Positions 13,407-28,400 of a stretch of 64,000 bases of DNA are shown here, one piece after another. Location: the NCBI RefSeq assembly GCF_001649575.2, contig NC_051436.1, positions 5,101,238 through 5,165,237 on the forward strand. Reading direction: 5' to 3'. The notes below the pieces were generated by a model. That model ran no database searches. It saw only the letters and a program-made list of their open reading frames with translations, and had not been told where the DNA came from. The first letter of the stretch is position 1. Each line of letters opens with the position of its first letter. This DNA is from Kryptolebias marmoratus (taxonomy: Eukaryota > Chordata > Actinopteri > Cyprinodontiformes > Rivulidae). A program made the position numbers and the translations under genes.

Positions 13407-16400
13407 TTGAGCATGATGCCACCACCTGCTGTGCGCTCTAATGTAGAGAGATGATTCCTAGAGCTGCATCATCTGCTCTTATTACACACAGTCACACCTC
13501 TAAACCTAAACAAAAAGACATAACTCTGCAAGAAGCATACCACTTCTGCTCTTTTTTTATTTGTGCATTTTACTTTTACTTCCACTCTGACATTTGCAGG
13601 GTGGTTGTTAGAAGAGCTTTGTGAATAAATTTGATCTGACAGGTGTCACAAAGCAACAGAGGATGCTCTGCAGGTTGAATAAATGCATTCCCTCTGACAA
13701 ATCCTGCAGGTCATCACATATCAGGTCTCACCTCTCGTCTGCGCGCTTCCTCTTCCTCCATTAATACATTCATGTGTGTGTGTGTGTGTGTGTGTACAGA
13801 TCTAACAAAGTGGCACATGTTCTAACAAACATCAGCTGGACAGGGTTTTATTTATAGGTGATAATCTTTCAGATGTATGCATCACTGTTGGGAGTAAAGA
13901 AGATTAATGTGCTAAGAAGTTAATGGCTGGAGACTCAAACTGCACCAGTGAAGTGTCTCTGCACAGAGTGTAGTGAGGCTGAATCCTGATTCCCAGTAAC
14001 CTCACCCATTGGCTCTTTATTTGAAGACAATGGGGCGAAGAGTTAACCACTTACTGCCGGGATTAATTCACAATTAATTACTATACGTTTCTGTACAATT
14101 ATTGATGTTCCTTCATTGCAGCATTTCAAATACTGCTTAAAACTGCAAAATCACTTTGCTGCACAGTCCCAAGTGCAAAAAAGTGCTTCCAATATGATCC
14201 CTGGTATGTGCAGAAAATGCATCAACAGGTGTTAGTGGCCACCTTGGACAGTAAGAGGTTTGAGTCAAACTTGTGACAATAGTCTATAAGAGGTTAAAAT
14301 ATTCCACAACAAAACAGGACACGACTTGATAAAGTCATTAGGTCACCAATTGTTATTGGGTTTTTTTTTACTTAAAGACATGCAACATTAATATGCCTGT
14401 ATATGGCATTTAAATCCAGTTATCAAGTCTACTGAATGTAAACGCAAGCATGTAAAATATTGCAATACTCCCAACTGGACATGACAGTGGTTCTGATGAA
14501 GAAAAGAAATACAATATTTTTCCTGTTATTACACAGGTGTGATCATGCCAAACAAATTGTGTTCAAATTCATCAGAGCAGATTTTATACGGATTCCTGTA
14601 ACAATAAAATCTTTTAAACAAAGAAAATACATTTTCAATCAATGGAAGCAGCTTTAAATATGACTGAGGCTGTGAATCATTTCCTGCATGCACTCCTTAT
14701 ATTGGGACCAAGAAACAGTAAAAATATAACTTGAGTAATCATTTAGGGTGTTTTATTTTCAGTGCACAGATATGACTGGGAGGAAGTTTAAACAGGAACC
14801 AGCATGTTGATTTCGCCTATAGAAATAAAGAACTGTTAATGGCAATGTTTTTTAACATTAAGCAGATAAATAAACTGACATCTAAAGCAAAAATCGACTG
14901 GTGTGGTTATAAAGGAATAAGTAGTTTTAAAATACAAAATTCTCTCCCCTGCCATGAATCATTCATTCATTATACATTAAACATGACAGAGAGGCTTCCA
15001 GGGAGGGATACCAACAGTGTGTGTGTCTGTGGGTGTCTGTGGGTTGTCCATTAAGATTTTAATAAACTGACTGTTGCTCTGAGGGACCAACCTTGGTCTC
15101 TGGCTGCGGGGCATTGTGGGACCAGGAGGGAAGTGATAAATTATATACCTCCCTCTTTCATCTGTCAATCAAAACTGACGGAATGGAGAGAAAAGATGGA
15201 GGCAGGTGCTCATGCTTCCCCACCCCCCTCACAACCTCTGAAAACACACACTCAGCTCCTGCAGTGAGACAGGACACAGCTGCATGATCGCCACAATCCC
15301 ACAGGCGCACATTTTACCACTATCAGCCTCTCAATGCCATTTCTCATGTTTGCAGCTGCAGCTTTGTCTAAATTGTACAATTTGGCTAAACTAGTTAGGA
15401 GGTTAAGGGACTACACTACGCTTTTAGCAGACTGAGAGCAAACCCATTAACAGACTGACATTTAAACCAACATAAATGTGCATTAGGGCTGCAGATATAT
15501 TGAAAATTCCTGTCAGTGCAATATCATGTATCAGTTTCATAAGAGACTACAATACATTGTTGGCTTTTATCTTCCATTTTTACCCTCAGATCACCAATAA
15601 ATATACATTTAAACACAAATAAATTAGCATGCTAACTGTGCTAAGCCTAGCAGGTTAAACATTTTGTTTTCTCAATTAAGACAGCTCCTCAGATTAGAAG
15701 CAAATTGCCTTAAAGAATCAGAAATTAAGTCCAGTTGTTTTGGATTATTTTTGCTAGGAATACAATGACCTGGATTAATGAGAATCAACACCAGAATGGG
15801 TTAATGGGTTGTCCTTATAGGAATTTCCAAAGTTAACATGCAGATTTTAGGCAGATAGTCTATTAGGTCCTCTAAGTTTCTTAAGGAAGAGTTCTTTTTA
15901 GTTCAATAAGTAGCTTTGATTGACAGAACTGAATCAATACGGTTCTCGGAAATCTAAATATTGCCCATGACTTATTTAGACTGCATATAAAGTCTGGATA
16001 TAGCCCTTTGGGATCATTCTGAAGCTTGGAGTCTTGTTTAGAGCCAAAAGTGACCATGTTTGATTCAAAAAGTGGAGCTGAAAGGGTGAAATATAAAACC
16101 TGAACTAATATTTACTCATTCCTTGCAGAAGGACCACCAGAACAATGACAAGATGTTAATTTAGAGACTAAAATTATGAAAGCAAATGGAAATATACTGA
16201 CTTATTTCATGAAAAAAATTGACAGTTTTTAAAGGAACAAGGCATTTTAAAGTCAGTCTCTAACTTGGCTAGAAGCCCCTATGTGCAAACATTATGTCAA
16301 AAATAAATATGTCTGATGCATTTCTAGTATTTAAAATTTAAAAACAACAGGAAACCAGACATTTCTGCTCCATTTAGCTGCACAAACATGATGATTCTTT

Positions 16401-19400
16401 ATCCATGGTGGGTAATTTTGAATGTAATTTACAACAAGGAAAATACAGGTTCTGTTACAGCATCTAAACAATGAAACTGTGTTTGTTTGTGTTTGGTTAA
16501 CATCGTTTTTTTGTTTCTAAGTGGCTCATTGTCTCTGCTGTGACTGATGACAAAAGTCAACTATTTAAGCATATCCTGCCTCGAGTGCTGCTTCCACACT
16601 GTGGTAAAGTTAAAGAGAAAGACGCAGACAGTTTCTTTTAATAAATGGGTTTAAGAATTGAAAATAAAAACCTAAAAAACTTAAATGGATTACCCAGCAT
16701 CTTCATGTGGCAAACATATTCTTCTGTAGCATTCTGCTGAGAAAAAAAGTCTAAATTTTGTGTGTATGTGACAAAAAAAAGTTAAATAGAGATAAACAAC
16801 CTTCCACTTGTAGTAGTTGGTCATTTTAAGTCTTTAATGCACTTTCATTTTAAATTCTAACACAAAACCTCTAAAGTACAAAACCTTAAAACCCCCGAAA
16901 CAGAGTCTGAAAATAAGATTTGCACATAAAAGGTAAAATAAAGACCCGGAAAACACAAACCATCACATTCTGTTCATCTTTTAGCTCCTGTGAGAATTAG
17001 CTGCTACAAACCTGAAAGCTACAAAAATCAGTGACACATTTTCTGCATAAATGTTTCTTATCGAGACAACATCTGAACAGAAAGCAAATTGAAAATAATC
17101 ATATCCCTGCAGGTGCAAAACCACAAGATTAAAACGAATGTTAGACTCTTTAAATAATAACACAAACGGCACAGTTTTTTAACAATATGGCTTGAAATGC
17201 TAAATAAAAATATCAACAAGGACACTTAGCTGCTTGGTCAAACTTTACAGGGTCTTAAACCAAAGTTTTTTGCCTTGCAGTATTATTTATTTGTTGAGTG
17301 AGACATATTAAATCCACAGCAAAGTGTTGCCTGCATTACAGCATGTCTGAAAATGTCATCACATCTAAAGTAAGAGCTTGTAAGACTTTAATTGTGGCGA
17401 GAACATAATACAAACCAAAGAAACTACATCTGCATGAGAAAAACAGTTTTTCCTGTAAAAGCTTTTGGATTAAAAAGCAGCAAACTGAGAAAAACCACAA
17501 ACCCTGTGAAACAGGGCGTGTTTAACAGCACTGCAGTTTGAGTGCAATTTATTAAATTATACTTTTTTCTTATTTTTCTTTTTTGGGTTGCTCAAGGGTA
17601 AAGTGGGGAAATTAAAAACTTGGGGAAAAGTTCAGCTCATCCAAAAACAGAAGATTTAATAAAATATGGAATATACTGTGAATGATAATTGTTAATAAAA
17701 ACTCGTCCAAATCTGCCTATCCTCACTTCAAAAGTGCACTCCCATAGAATAAATCATAAACGTGGAGGCAGTTGCCAAGGTGAGTACAATGTGGACCGAG
17801 ATGGGCGACAAAACACTTTAGACACAGTTTTGTAAGCCATGCATAAAAAAGTCAACCAGGATTTTCAAAAACTGGCTGCACAAAATGCAGGTCGCTGGTC
17901 ACAACTAATAACTGAGCGGAGAATTTAGGTATTCTCTTGCAATTTTCTCCAAAAATTGCCAACAGTTGCAGCCCAGTGTGACTCAAGTCATAAACAAAAC
18001 TTTCAAGAAAGTCAAACTCAATAAACATATCTCCAAAAATAATTTTTCCTACATGACTGGGAAGTGTAATTATGCTGCACATTCATGTTCTCCCGCTCTA
18101 AGTTCTGTATTACATGAAAGGAAACTACATTATTGTGATTTTACGTCAGTTTTGTGTGCAAACATTCGACTCACATTCCAGGTGAGCAACCGAAAGAATT
18201 TTCTTCCTGCAACACAAAAGCAACCTGTTCCCTTCCATCCTTCTGCAGTGATGCAACAAGAAGCCGAAACATGTTTGAGCCGAGGAAGAAGCCATTAGTC
18301 ACAGCTCATAAACCCTTTGTTAATAAGTGCCACACTTGAAAGACTGGTGCCCGGTTCCACTCAGGCCGTCCTTCTCTCTACTCAGAAGTGAAGACATCAA
18401 AAAAGGCTAAATGACCCTGATACTCTGCGTTGGCCTCTCCTTTGAGGTTCTGCTTAAAAGGCGGCAGCGTCACATGCACATCACTCAGGTCCAACGGGAA
18501 GGGGAGGATTATGAGCCATGGGGGGAACGGTTGAGAGAGGAGAAATGAGGAAGTGAACAAAGAATCAGAAAGAAAACAAAAAAAAAAAGAGGAAAGAACG
18601 AAGAGAAGAAAGCTGATTGCACATTTTATTATTTTTATTTTCTGCTCTGGTACTTTTCCTCTTCCATATCTGTGTTTCTTTTTCTATTATCCCTTTTTCC
18701 TTTTGGGATGCGATGGGGATAACATTTGTGTGTTTATATCTGGATGAATTTAGGTGAGTCCATAATGCCATATGTTCAATTCCCTCGCCTCCACCTTCCT
18801 GCTCGCAGCCTCCCACCACCTCCTCCACTTACTCCCCCAATTTTCCCAGCATCTCTCCCACCCCCATCCCCTCTCCCTCTGGCTGTGGGTGATAAGCGGT
18901 AGCACTACTAATCAGGCTTGCCCTAAATTCGCCCGTGCCCTGCAGGATTAGCATGTGTGTTGGTTTAGAAGCTGGATGCCGGCAGCATTCAGAAGTGTGT
19001 GTAAATAAAACCCTGTGTGAATGAGAAACTCGACTTCCGTAGCAGTGAGTCATCAAGTTAAAACGTTTGGGCTATTTTCCTCTTACAGTAAGTAAAACTG
19101 TACTGCTAAATAACACAGACGTGTTGCTGCATATTTTGTATCTTGGGAAACTTTCCAGCGGAATAATAAATCTGTAAAATAACTGCTGACCATTTTCATC
19201 AAACCTTGAGAATAAAATTATGCGCAATCTCATGCAATATCTTGAGCATCTGTTGTGAACAACTCTCAGCAACTACCACATCAAATTTTAGGTTAATAGC
19301 TGTAAAACTCACCAGGTAATGGCCATTTCTGTGTAAACACAAGTAAATTAGCTGTGGCAGCCATTGAATAGGATTGACTCCAAGTTTAGCTGTTGTAAAT

Positions 19401-22400
19401 GTACATTCAATTAAAATCCATCCAGTGCTTTATGAGATATGTTGCTAACAGACAAACAAGTTTGACTCCAATAGGTAATGCTGAAGTTTTAACCAAAGAT
19501 CTTGTGCAACGAGTCGCTTTTGGAGTATGGTTTGTGAATAACTCTCATCTACAACCACTTTAAATTTTAGCTCAACATCTGAAAAATTGACTGAATTATA
19601 GCCATTATTGTGTTTTCTAGGGTCAGTTTGTAGGTATGCATCCAATGATTATTTTCTGCAAGTTTCAATGATAACAGCAGGTGATAACAAAAATATATCC
19701 ACAGGTCTGACCTTTAAAGCTGGCTGAACATGAAGGACTGAACCACCATTAAATCGCTCTGAAAAGTTTCATACAGTAACAAGTTTTAAACAAAGGTGCT
19801 CATCTGCCTCTGCGGTCAGGTTTCTGGGTGCTGGATCCAGTCTAAACAAGGAGAAAATCTTTGTCTCAGAAGCCAAAAGGAGCCAGAGCAGACATAACAT
19901 CTGCTGCACCAGTGAAGTTGTTCTCTATTTGTTTGAAACATCTTGTTCTTTGTGGAGTCAGAAGGCAGACTGCAGCCTCAGTGCGATTGTCAAGGAGTCT
20001 ATTCCAGAATGTTGACCTCTGCTGTGTCTTTCAACTTAAAATACTTAAAAACCTTATTATTCCAGCGTGCCGCATTATTGCTGATAAGGTCAATGAGCAG
20101 CTTTTAAAGGTACTCACTGCTATATCAGAAAGAGAGGTCAAAAAACAATTCATTTTTTTTCTCATATCGATGGTTAATGTATCCTTTAAATTAAAAAAAG
20201 TTGTAAACTAAATCTGTGAACGACTGCCAACTATCACATGCTTTTGTTTACTCACGGACACAAAGTGACTGAAAATAGGTCAACAATGGTCAAAATGATA
20301 GCTCATATCTTTTAAATGTGATTTTTTTTGTGTAGTTTATAAACCATTTATGTCTTATCAGTTGTGGGCAGCTCTTGAATAACTTGAATTTGTAAAAATA
20401 CAGTTAGTTTTGAGCAGATTAACAAGATAATGGTTAGTCTAAGTGGGACCAAGAATTTCGATAATGTCAAAACATTTTATAGCAGTTAGAAGAAATGCTT
20501 TTTCATAAACCTTAAAACTGCTGACAGTTTTTTATTGCAAGATTTTTATTGGGCAGGAAGAACTTCAGATGCAGCTATCTGCTACCATTGATGTTTGCAC
20601 TCACAAATAATCGCTGAATTTCATGTAATGCAAAATTGACGGATGTGAAAAGGTTTATAAAATAACACCTACATGAACCAAATCATTATAAAGTTTAAAG
20701 TATCCCTTTATGTACTGTTTTTTTCCAGCTGGTCCTACTCTTTTTGATTCCTGAACGAGAATTATTACAACATAAAATCTGCATAAAGTAATCAATAATT
20801 TATTTAGTTTTTAAAGTCCTAAAAGCTAAGTGTGTGAATTCAGTGTCGTTGCTTGCAGTGAGTTGCGTCAAGCAACCTTTTGAGAATATGAAAGTGAAAA
20901 ACAAACAACATTTTGCGTTTTGACTGATGGGACACACAGCTTGCGTTTCGTGCTCACTTGAGTAATTTTACAGATGTTTTCTCTCCGGTGCTGGTGAAAC
21001 AACAGAAGACTGAACAGACAAAGGCAAACAGCATAAAAGACAGAGGTTTATTCAGGCAAAAAAAAAAAAACTGAGTACTGTGAAATTAACCCTTTGGTCT
21101 TAACAGGAAACACAACAAAACACACAGAAACACCAGCAGAGACGGACCAGAGGTGATTTATAAACTGTGCACACATCTGCACACATGGATGAACTTATAT
21201 ATACTCAGGTAAACACATATTTATATACCCTAGTTTGGTTGCAGCAACATGCAAGGTAGTGTGCATGTACCAATAAGTCTGTCTTGCCAAACTGCATGCA
21301 ATACTAACTAAAAATCGTGTTTTTCTTACGAAGACTACACACAAAATACAGATACCACAAGTAATTCCTGAAACATCAGACTCATATTGGTCACAGGAAG
21401 CAGCAAGTGTGAGTTCCTTTGTCTCATTTCTCCCTAATGTGGTTTAACATTTAACAAAGGCCATTTTCTGTTCACTGCCGGTGTAGTGTTGGTCTATACC
21501 TGATGCAGGTGACCTGAATTATTTTAGATAGTTAATGTTTGCATATTTATCCTAATATTCTTCATTCGCCTGCATGAAAACTAACAAAAATGTCACATTT
21601 TCACATTATTTCCCACCATTTAGAACATAATTGTTTTGTTGTTTTAATAAAATCATGTGAGTGTATGCTTGTCCTACACAGTGGTTGTAAAAAATTTTTA
21701 ATGTTTCTGTACACGTCTAAATAAAAGGACCTTATTCTTTATTAGAGTTAGATGAAATATCAAAATATGAGTATCTAGTTTTGTAGTGCTATAAAATGTA
21801 TTTTTCCTTCTAGTGATTCCAGTCAATCCAAGATGGCATGTTAATTTGTTAGACTTATAATCATCTCTTATAACTTTACAACCTTGGCAGTCTTAGTTAG
21901 TTAGACGTTCACCTCATCAGAAATGAACAAAAGCACGAAAGACAGAGGATGACTTTGTTTGACAATCAAATGGCACAAACACAATCAACCACAATTAAAA
22001 GAGGCTAACAGGTAACCATGTCACTCAGATTAGAGTTGGAGGTCAAAGGTCAGCTCCTTAATAGTGATCTCATTGTGTCTCAGCAAGATGTAAATTGGAG
22101 GAACATTCCTGGGGTGAGGAAGAGTCAAGGTCAAGAGGCAAGAGCTGTTTCCATTTTCCACCAATAAGCAGTGAAACTCATTCATATCAGACGTCTGATT
22201 TAAGTCATCAAAAAATCCGACCTTCATGATTAAAGAGTTTCAATTTTCTCATTGCGCCGCCAACAGTCAAAGCAACACTTCAATTTTTTTAATAAATTAA
22301 TTGTTTTTGCAAATTTTTGATAATTAACCTTACCATACCCTCAAATAAGAGGAAAATACATGGAAGCAACCCACTAGGTAAAACTCTTTACTTATCACCC

Positions 22401-25400
22401 GTTTGTAAATTGTTGTACTTTTGTATTGTTGCAGTTAAGTAAATACTCTTTTATATTTCTTTTCTTCTGAGTCTCTATGAATTCTCCTTTACTTATTTAG
22501 TTGATCACAACTTTTCTAATGGAAAACATATTTTTTATGTATGTTTAAAGTAAGTGTTTAAAGTAAAACTTATGGAAACACACTGATCCTGCATGTGTCA
22601 TTTTAACAATAATGGAAACCCTAAATGTTCTACCTCCCACATGGTTGAGGAAAAAAACATTTCCATCCATGGAGTCATTTAGGCAAACCACAAAAACACA
22701 CACATGCCAGGTGACCCCACATCCTGAATCTTACAACCTAAACCTCCAATGGTGTCATAAACACGTTTCCATGGACCACATTTCCACCATGTGTCGTCTT
22801 TGGCTTCAATGGTTTTAGCTAAGACGCCAGTCACAATTAAACAGGACTTTTGTCTCCTATTTCTTGTTTAAAAGTGTAATTTCTGTCAACAAATGGTGTT
22901 GGGCTTTTATGAAAAGATGTATTCTCCACTGGTATTGAAGGATTTCTTTTTTTTTTCAATCAAAGCCCTGGAGAGGACAACAGACTCATGACTGAAAAAT
23001 TCAAGCTTATCAAATGTCTTTGTACCATTTTTCCACATGCAGACTACTGTACAGTGTAAAATGTAACCATAAGAAACGTAGATGCTAATCGTTTATTTAA
23101 ATTTAGGTTTGATAACATTTAAGTCACTCTGCTGTTCCTAACCATCTGTCAGTGTCTTTTGCTCTAATATTAAACTTCATTTAAAAGATATATTTTTAAT
23201 TAAATGTGGTATTTTATGTCAAACAATTTATATCATGCGTGATACTTTTATAAAATTGTTGTTTTTCTGAATAATGTTAGCATTTAAAAGATTTTGTTTA
23301 AATTTTAGGTGTCATGTTATAATCTTGTATTATGTTTTTAGGGTTAGTTGACCCTAGATGAGTGCATGAATAGTTATATATATATATATATAAATAGTTA
23401 TATTGTCCAATAATAGCTGGAAATCAGCTCCAGCTCCCTGCGACTCTGTACAGGATCAAGCAAGAATAGAAAATGGATGGATGAGAAAAGGTTAAACTAA
23501 TAAACTTTCCTTTAAAAGTCGAGCTTATAACTCTGAATTTGTACTTAAAAGCTGTCTTGCACAGGTATCTTATGTTAGGTGTTTTTTTATAAGATAAAGG
23601 TTTATTCAAAACCACCATCTAAAGCAGTGGTGTCCAGTCTCTATCCTGCATGTTTTAGTTGTTTCTCTGCTCTTCAGCAGGTCTTTAAGTTCTGCAGAAG
23701 CCTGTTAATCATTCAGTAATTCAGATCAGGTGTGTCAAAGCAGAAAAACACCTAAAACATGCAGGATAGTGGCCCTCCTGGACCAGGACTGGACACCACT
23801 GATCTAAAATATGGCCTGAAAACAGCATACACTTGCTGTACTCATGATGTCTGGGTTTAGGTCTATTTTTGACACAGCACAAAGCAGGCAGTGTGTTGAG
23901 CTGAATTTGGTTGCTGACACAGACCACAGATCAAAGCTGTCAACATTTAACCACAAGCTAAAAGGCTAACACTGAGGGGATGTGTGGGCAAATATGCATA
24001 AAGCCTTCATTACTGCCATCCGAACAAGTTTCCTGCTCAGTGTTTTAAGCTCGAATGCACTGCAAATGAAAAAATAAATCATTAAAATCTATTAAAGTTT
24101 ATGATATTGCCTTGGCAGCTGGTGTAAATCCTTCTTGTTCTTATAAATAAAAGCTGGCCTCTGTCCAGGTACAATGGCTGGTGCTCATCATGAATTCTGC
24201 CTTAAAAGGCAAAGACAAAGAGAACAATTGTTTCAGAGGCTCTGGTTCTCTTTCTCACATTACAAAAATACTTTACCTCTTCCGTATTGGGTCAAACAGT
24301 CCAAACTCATTTGCTGTATGTGTATGAGTTAAAACCAAACCCACACCTCAGCAAGTGGCTGTCTGTGTATTTATACAAATGGTTTCACACCAGCAGCTCT
24401 CAGCAGACGCTGAGGTAAACATGATGCCCTATTTGATCCGTGATCACATTTCCATACAGCCTGATAAATCCTCACAAGCTTCAGCTGATAATTCGGTACC
24501 AGTATCTGCGAGCGTCTGTGAGATAGAGGAGTGACCTTGCTGCTAAAAAGCTCACCATGTTCCAAAACAGGGAGGCAGAAAAAAAGAGCATTTCATGCTT
24601 CTTGTTAGAAAAAAAAAATCCAAATGCCTTGATTCCTTCTTTGCTGCTTCCATCCATCCTTCCTGCCACACTTGGCAGCTTTTTCAGGGTCAGCTGGCAC
24701 CCAGTTTGTTTGATGCTCTTTTAAATTGCATTTGTTAACAGTTCACTATCCCTCTCACTCAGAGCGTCTGATCAGCGGTATAAACTATTTAGCCAACCAC
24801 TCGATCACAAAATTGAAGCTCCATAGGAGGGAGAAACACAGACAGAAGCAAAGAGAGTAACAACCACAGTGAAATCATATTTAAAATATCTAACCAAACT
24901 TCAATATAACAGATATTCAGCCTCTACAGTGTTGGAAAAGCTTAATATGTACTCTACTGTTCATGAGGCTCGTTTTAATAAATTGATGATTCACTTTAGG
25001 TTAACTAGTACTGCGGAAAAATTTAAAGTTAGAGATAATAAGTTGACTCATAGGAAACAGTTGATAAGAAAACCAACGCCAGGTTCAGATCTGTGTTGAA
25101 CAGCAAGCAGGAATTTTAATCAGCTAAGCAGAAAGACTCAAGACTGGGGTAATATTATTATCAAAGATAAACAAAATTACTGGGTATAGAGTGGCTTGGA
25201 TGATTTCCACATAAGATACTCTGTAGAGTACGGGTTTTTGATGTTTGTCTCTTTCTTACTGTTTATTCATTGTCACATGCTGTTTTTATTTTGTTTTTTA
25301 ATTATGTAAAGCACCTTGAAATGCCTTGCTGCTGAAATGTGCTATACAAATAAAATTTGATTGATTGATTGATTGATTGTAGAATGGACCCAAATGGTTA

Positions 25401-28400
25401 GGATTTGTTCCAAAACTGAATTAAGTTTCAGACGTTTTGTCAAATTTATTGGCCAGATTTCAGACCTCAAACAGGGACTATGTGCTTGCCTTTAAAAAAA
25501 AACATTTTTAATGAGCTCAGTTTTTATTTAAAGAGTCTTGTTTTACTTTTTCTTGTATTCAAACAGCATTATTGTGCAATGGTTTCTAATCCCAGAAAGA
25601 AGGAAATTTGTATTTTACTTATAAACTCATCTGATTTACAATAATCCAAACTGAATGCTTGTCCAGCAAAACACAAAAAAATACATACTGGCATATTGCA
25701 ATATTAATACAGACTTATATGTTACTTTATTCGTGCAGTGCAATAAGGCACAAACCTGCTGACATGAGAAATATTAAGCACAGGGATTGATTAAACCAGA
25801 GTCGTTTCCTGAGCCTGCTTCTGCAGGTAGTGCAGTTATGCTTCAGTTCATGTGTCTAATGTGATATATGGCAGCAAAGGTCAATGGGTTAACTGCTCTG
25901 TTCTTGTGAAATGAGTATTAAAGTCTTCTGTGTTTCTGCAGAGCTGATATTTGTCATGCAGGCAACTCCCAGGATGAAGAGCCCAGATCGGAAAAGCAGA
26001 TAGAGCGTCGCCCATCATGCATCTCTGCACTGGACATCAGTGTTTTTTCCAAGCTGAACGTCACATGAGGAAATACTTATCAAATACCAATAAATGCCAC
26101 TCTGATGATGGATCATAGTGGTGATGGATATAAAATACTGTTACCAGGCATAATATGTAGTTTAAACTCATGTATCTGAAATTTTAATTTGGTAGGACAT
26201 GCTTTAAAACATTAACTTCAGAAGAAATCGAATGATCCAAGCCATTATAAAACTTCTGCAGTATAATGATTTGGGTGAGGCTAAATTATAAAGAATAATC
26301 ATAGAACAAGAACAAAGATCACATGAGAGTCAGTCCGTGTTTGAAGTCATGAACTGTCTACTTTTGGTGTGTTGAATGACTTCAGAGCCACACCTGCTAC
26401 ACACACACAGTCATGCATCAATAAAGCATTCATCCAAAAAGATCAGAGCGTGTGTATGTATCATTATGTCATAACAATAGATCAGTACCAAGTCACAGAG
26501 GATCAATGTCAAATGTTAGTCACAGTTAGTAGGCTTTATTGTGTCACTGTCTGATGCAGTTAAAAGTTCCAGCACTAGAATAACACCAACAACATAAAGA
26601 GCTTCTGAATGCTCCTACACATCGGTTATATGTTGACTCTGACCTTTCCAAACTACTAAATACAAACAGACCTGACCAACAATCTCTAAGACAATCTACA
26701 CCAACTTCACATTCTATTCAAACAACAACTTCCTGTTTCTTGTGCTCACATGCATTAGATCCCATCTGCATTCAGCTCATTAGTTATCTAAAAGGTGTCA
26801 GATTTTTTTTGCTGAGACGTCAAACTCAACCATTTTCAACATGAAGATCTCCTAAAGTGCTGATCGGTATCTTCAGATATTTATAGCTCACAGCACACAC
26901 AAGAACATTTCTTACCAACAACATTAACATGAAGTTAATGCAACTGTTGGCTGAATGACAAACGCCGTTTTATTTCAACCACTAGAGCTAGGGTGTTAAT
27001 GGAGGATCCTTTCCTCAATCTCTTCCATTTCCATTGCAGAAACTGGGGGCTAATAAAGGTACCAGAGGAGATATATATCACCTGAAACAGCCAAGGAAGG
27101 AAGCAAATACTTTTGAAATTTCCATGCACCTTTGGGCCTAACGTTCTGATCCTTTATGAATAGAGAGGGTGAAATGGTACAGTCTTCATGGAAACACTTC
27201 AAACTCACTGTCATGAGGATTTTCCATAAATGTTTTAACAAAATGGAATAATACACCATGAAAGTAAAAATCATCACCATAAATACTATCTAGGATGTGA
27301 TAAACAATAAAGGTTGGCTGCAGTTTTATTAAACTTAGAACAAAATTATACACCAGCATTATCAACTATTGAACACTTTGATTATTCACATCTTTCTATT
27401 TAGCTACAAACAACTAGAAAATAACTGATGGTAACATATATAAATTGTGGTGAAAATTGGTTTATGTAAAAAATATATATATATATATATATTTCATCTA
27501 ATGATATATCAACTTCTTTAAGGCTATTTTAAAAAATTTTAACCACTACGTTCTTGAGATCAAATGCTAGCTATAAATTTGTTGCATTTATTGGTTAAAA
27601 TGCATCTAACAAAATGAGTTATTTTATTCACACAAACAACAGCTAACTAATCAGCTTTTTGGCATTTTAAACTTCATAGTTCTGCAAAGCATGAACAAAA
27701 ACTACTCTCAAATTGCACATTCAAAACTATTTCAACACTTCCTTCATAGGTGTAAAATCGTGCATTTTTTTTCAGGAGGTTGTATTTGACCACATAAATG
27801 TGCACAGTATTTGGTTCTGCTTTATGCAGAACTAATCATGAACTTCCAAGGTACTTGCAAAATACCACTCTCCACAGAGTCACGAACATACTTGTGTACA
27901 TGTGGTTTTAATATCAGCACAAAAACGACAACCAGTAGAGCTTGTATGTCATTTTCGACGTGCTGTAAACTATGCACAAAATTTTTCCACAGCCTACTGT
28001 AATTTTTACTTTGTGTCCGATGTGTCTACTTCAAGATACTTATTGTTGCAAGAGCAAAACTCCAACAGAGAACTATCAGCTGTGAATAACATCTATTATA
28101 AACAGAAATCTGTAAAAAAAAACAAGTCTACTATTCCTGGAAAGGCTGCATATCGCCTGCTGCCAGATTTTTTTTAAACTCAAATCATCTTATAAAGAGA
28201 AAGAATTATAGCCATTTTGGTCAAATCCTGTAAATGATGTTTTGCACAATCTTTATTGTGAGATCTGTGGGGATGACTGTCAGCTACAATCACACCAAGC
28301 TTAGCTGTATATCTGTAAATTGACTGAATCAAAGCCGTTTTTGTATAGGCTAAGGTTGATTAGCTGTGGCGGCCATCTTGAATTGGATTGACTCTAAAAT

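Larger units (their letters stand above)
10999..19187. other. Intron 1 segment, no gene recognised
   Basis: AT-rich intronic sequence with the microsatellites at 13375 and 13773. A denser block at 12,880-13,070 is non-repetitive but not recognisable. The ORFs here lack any family similarity. Confidence 0.6.
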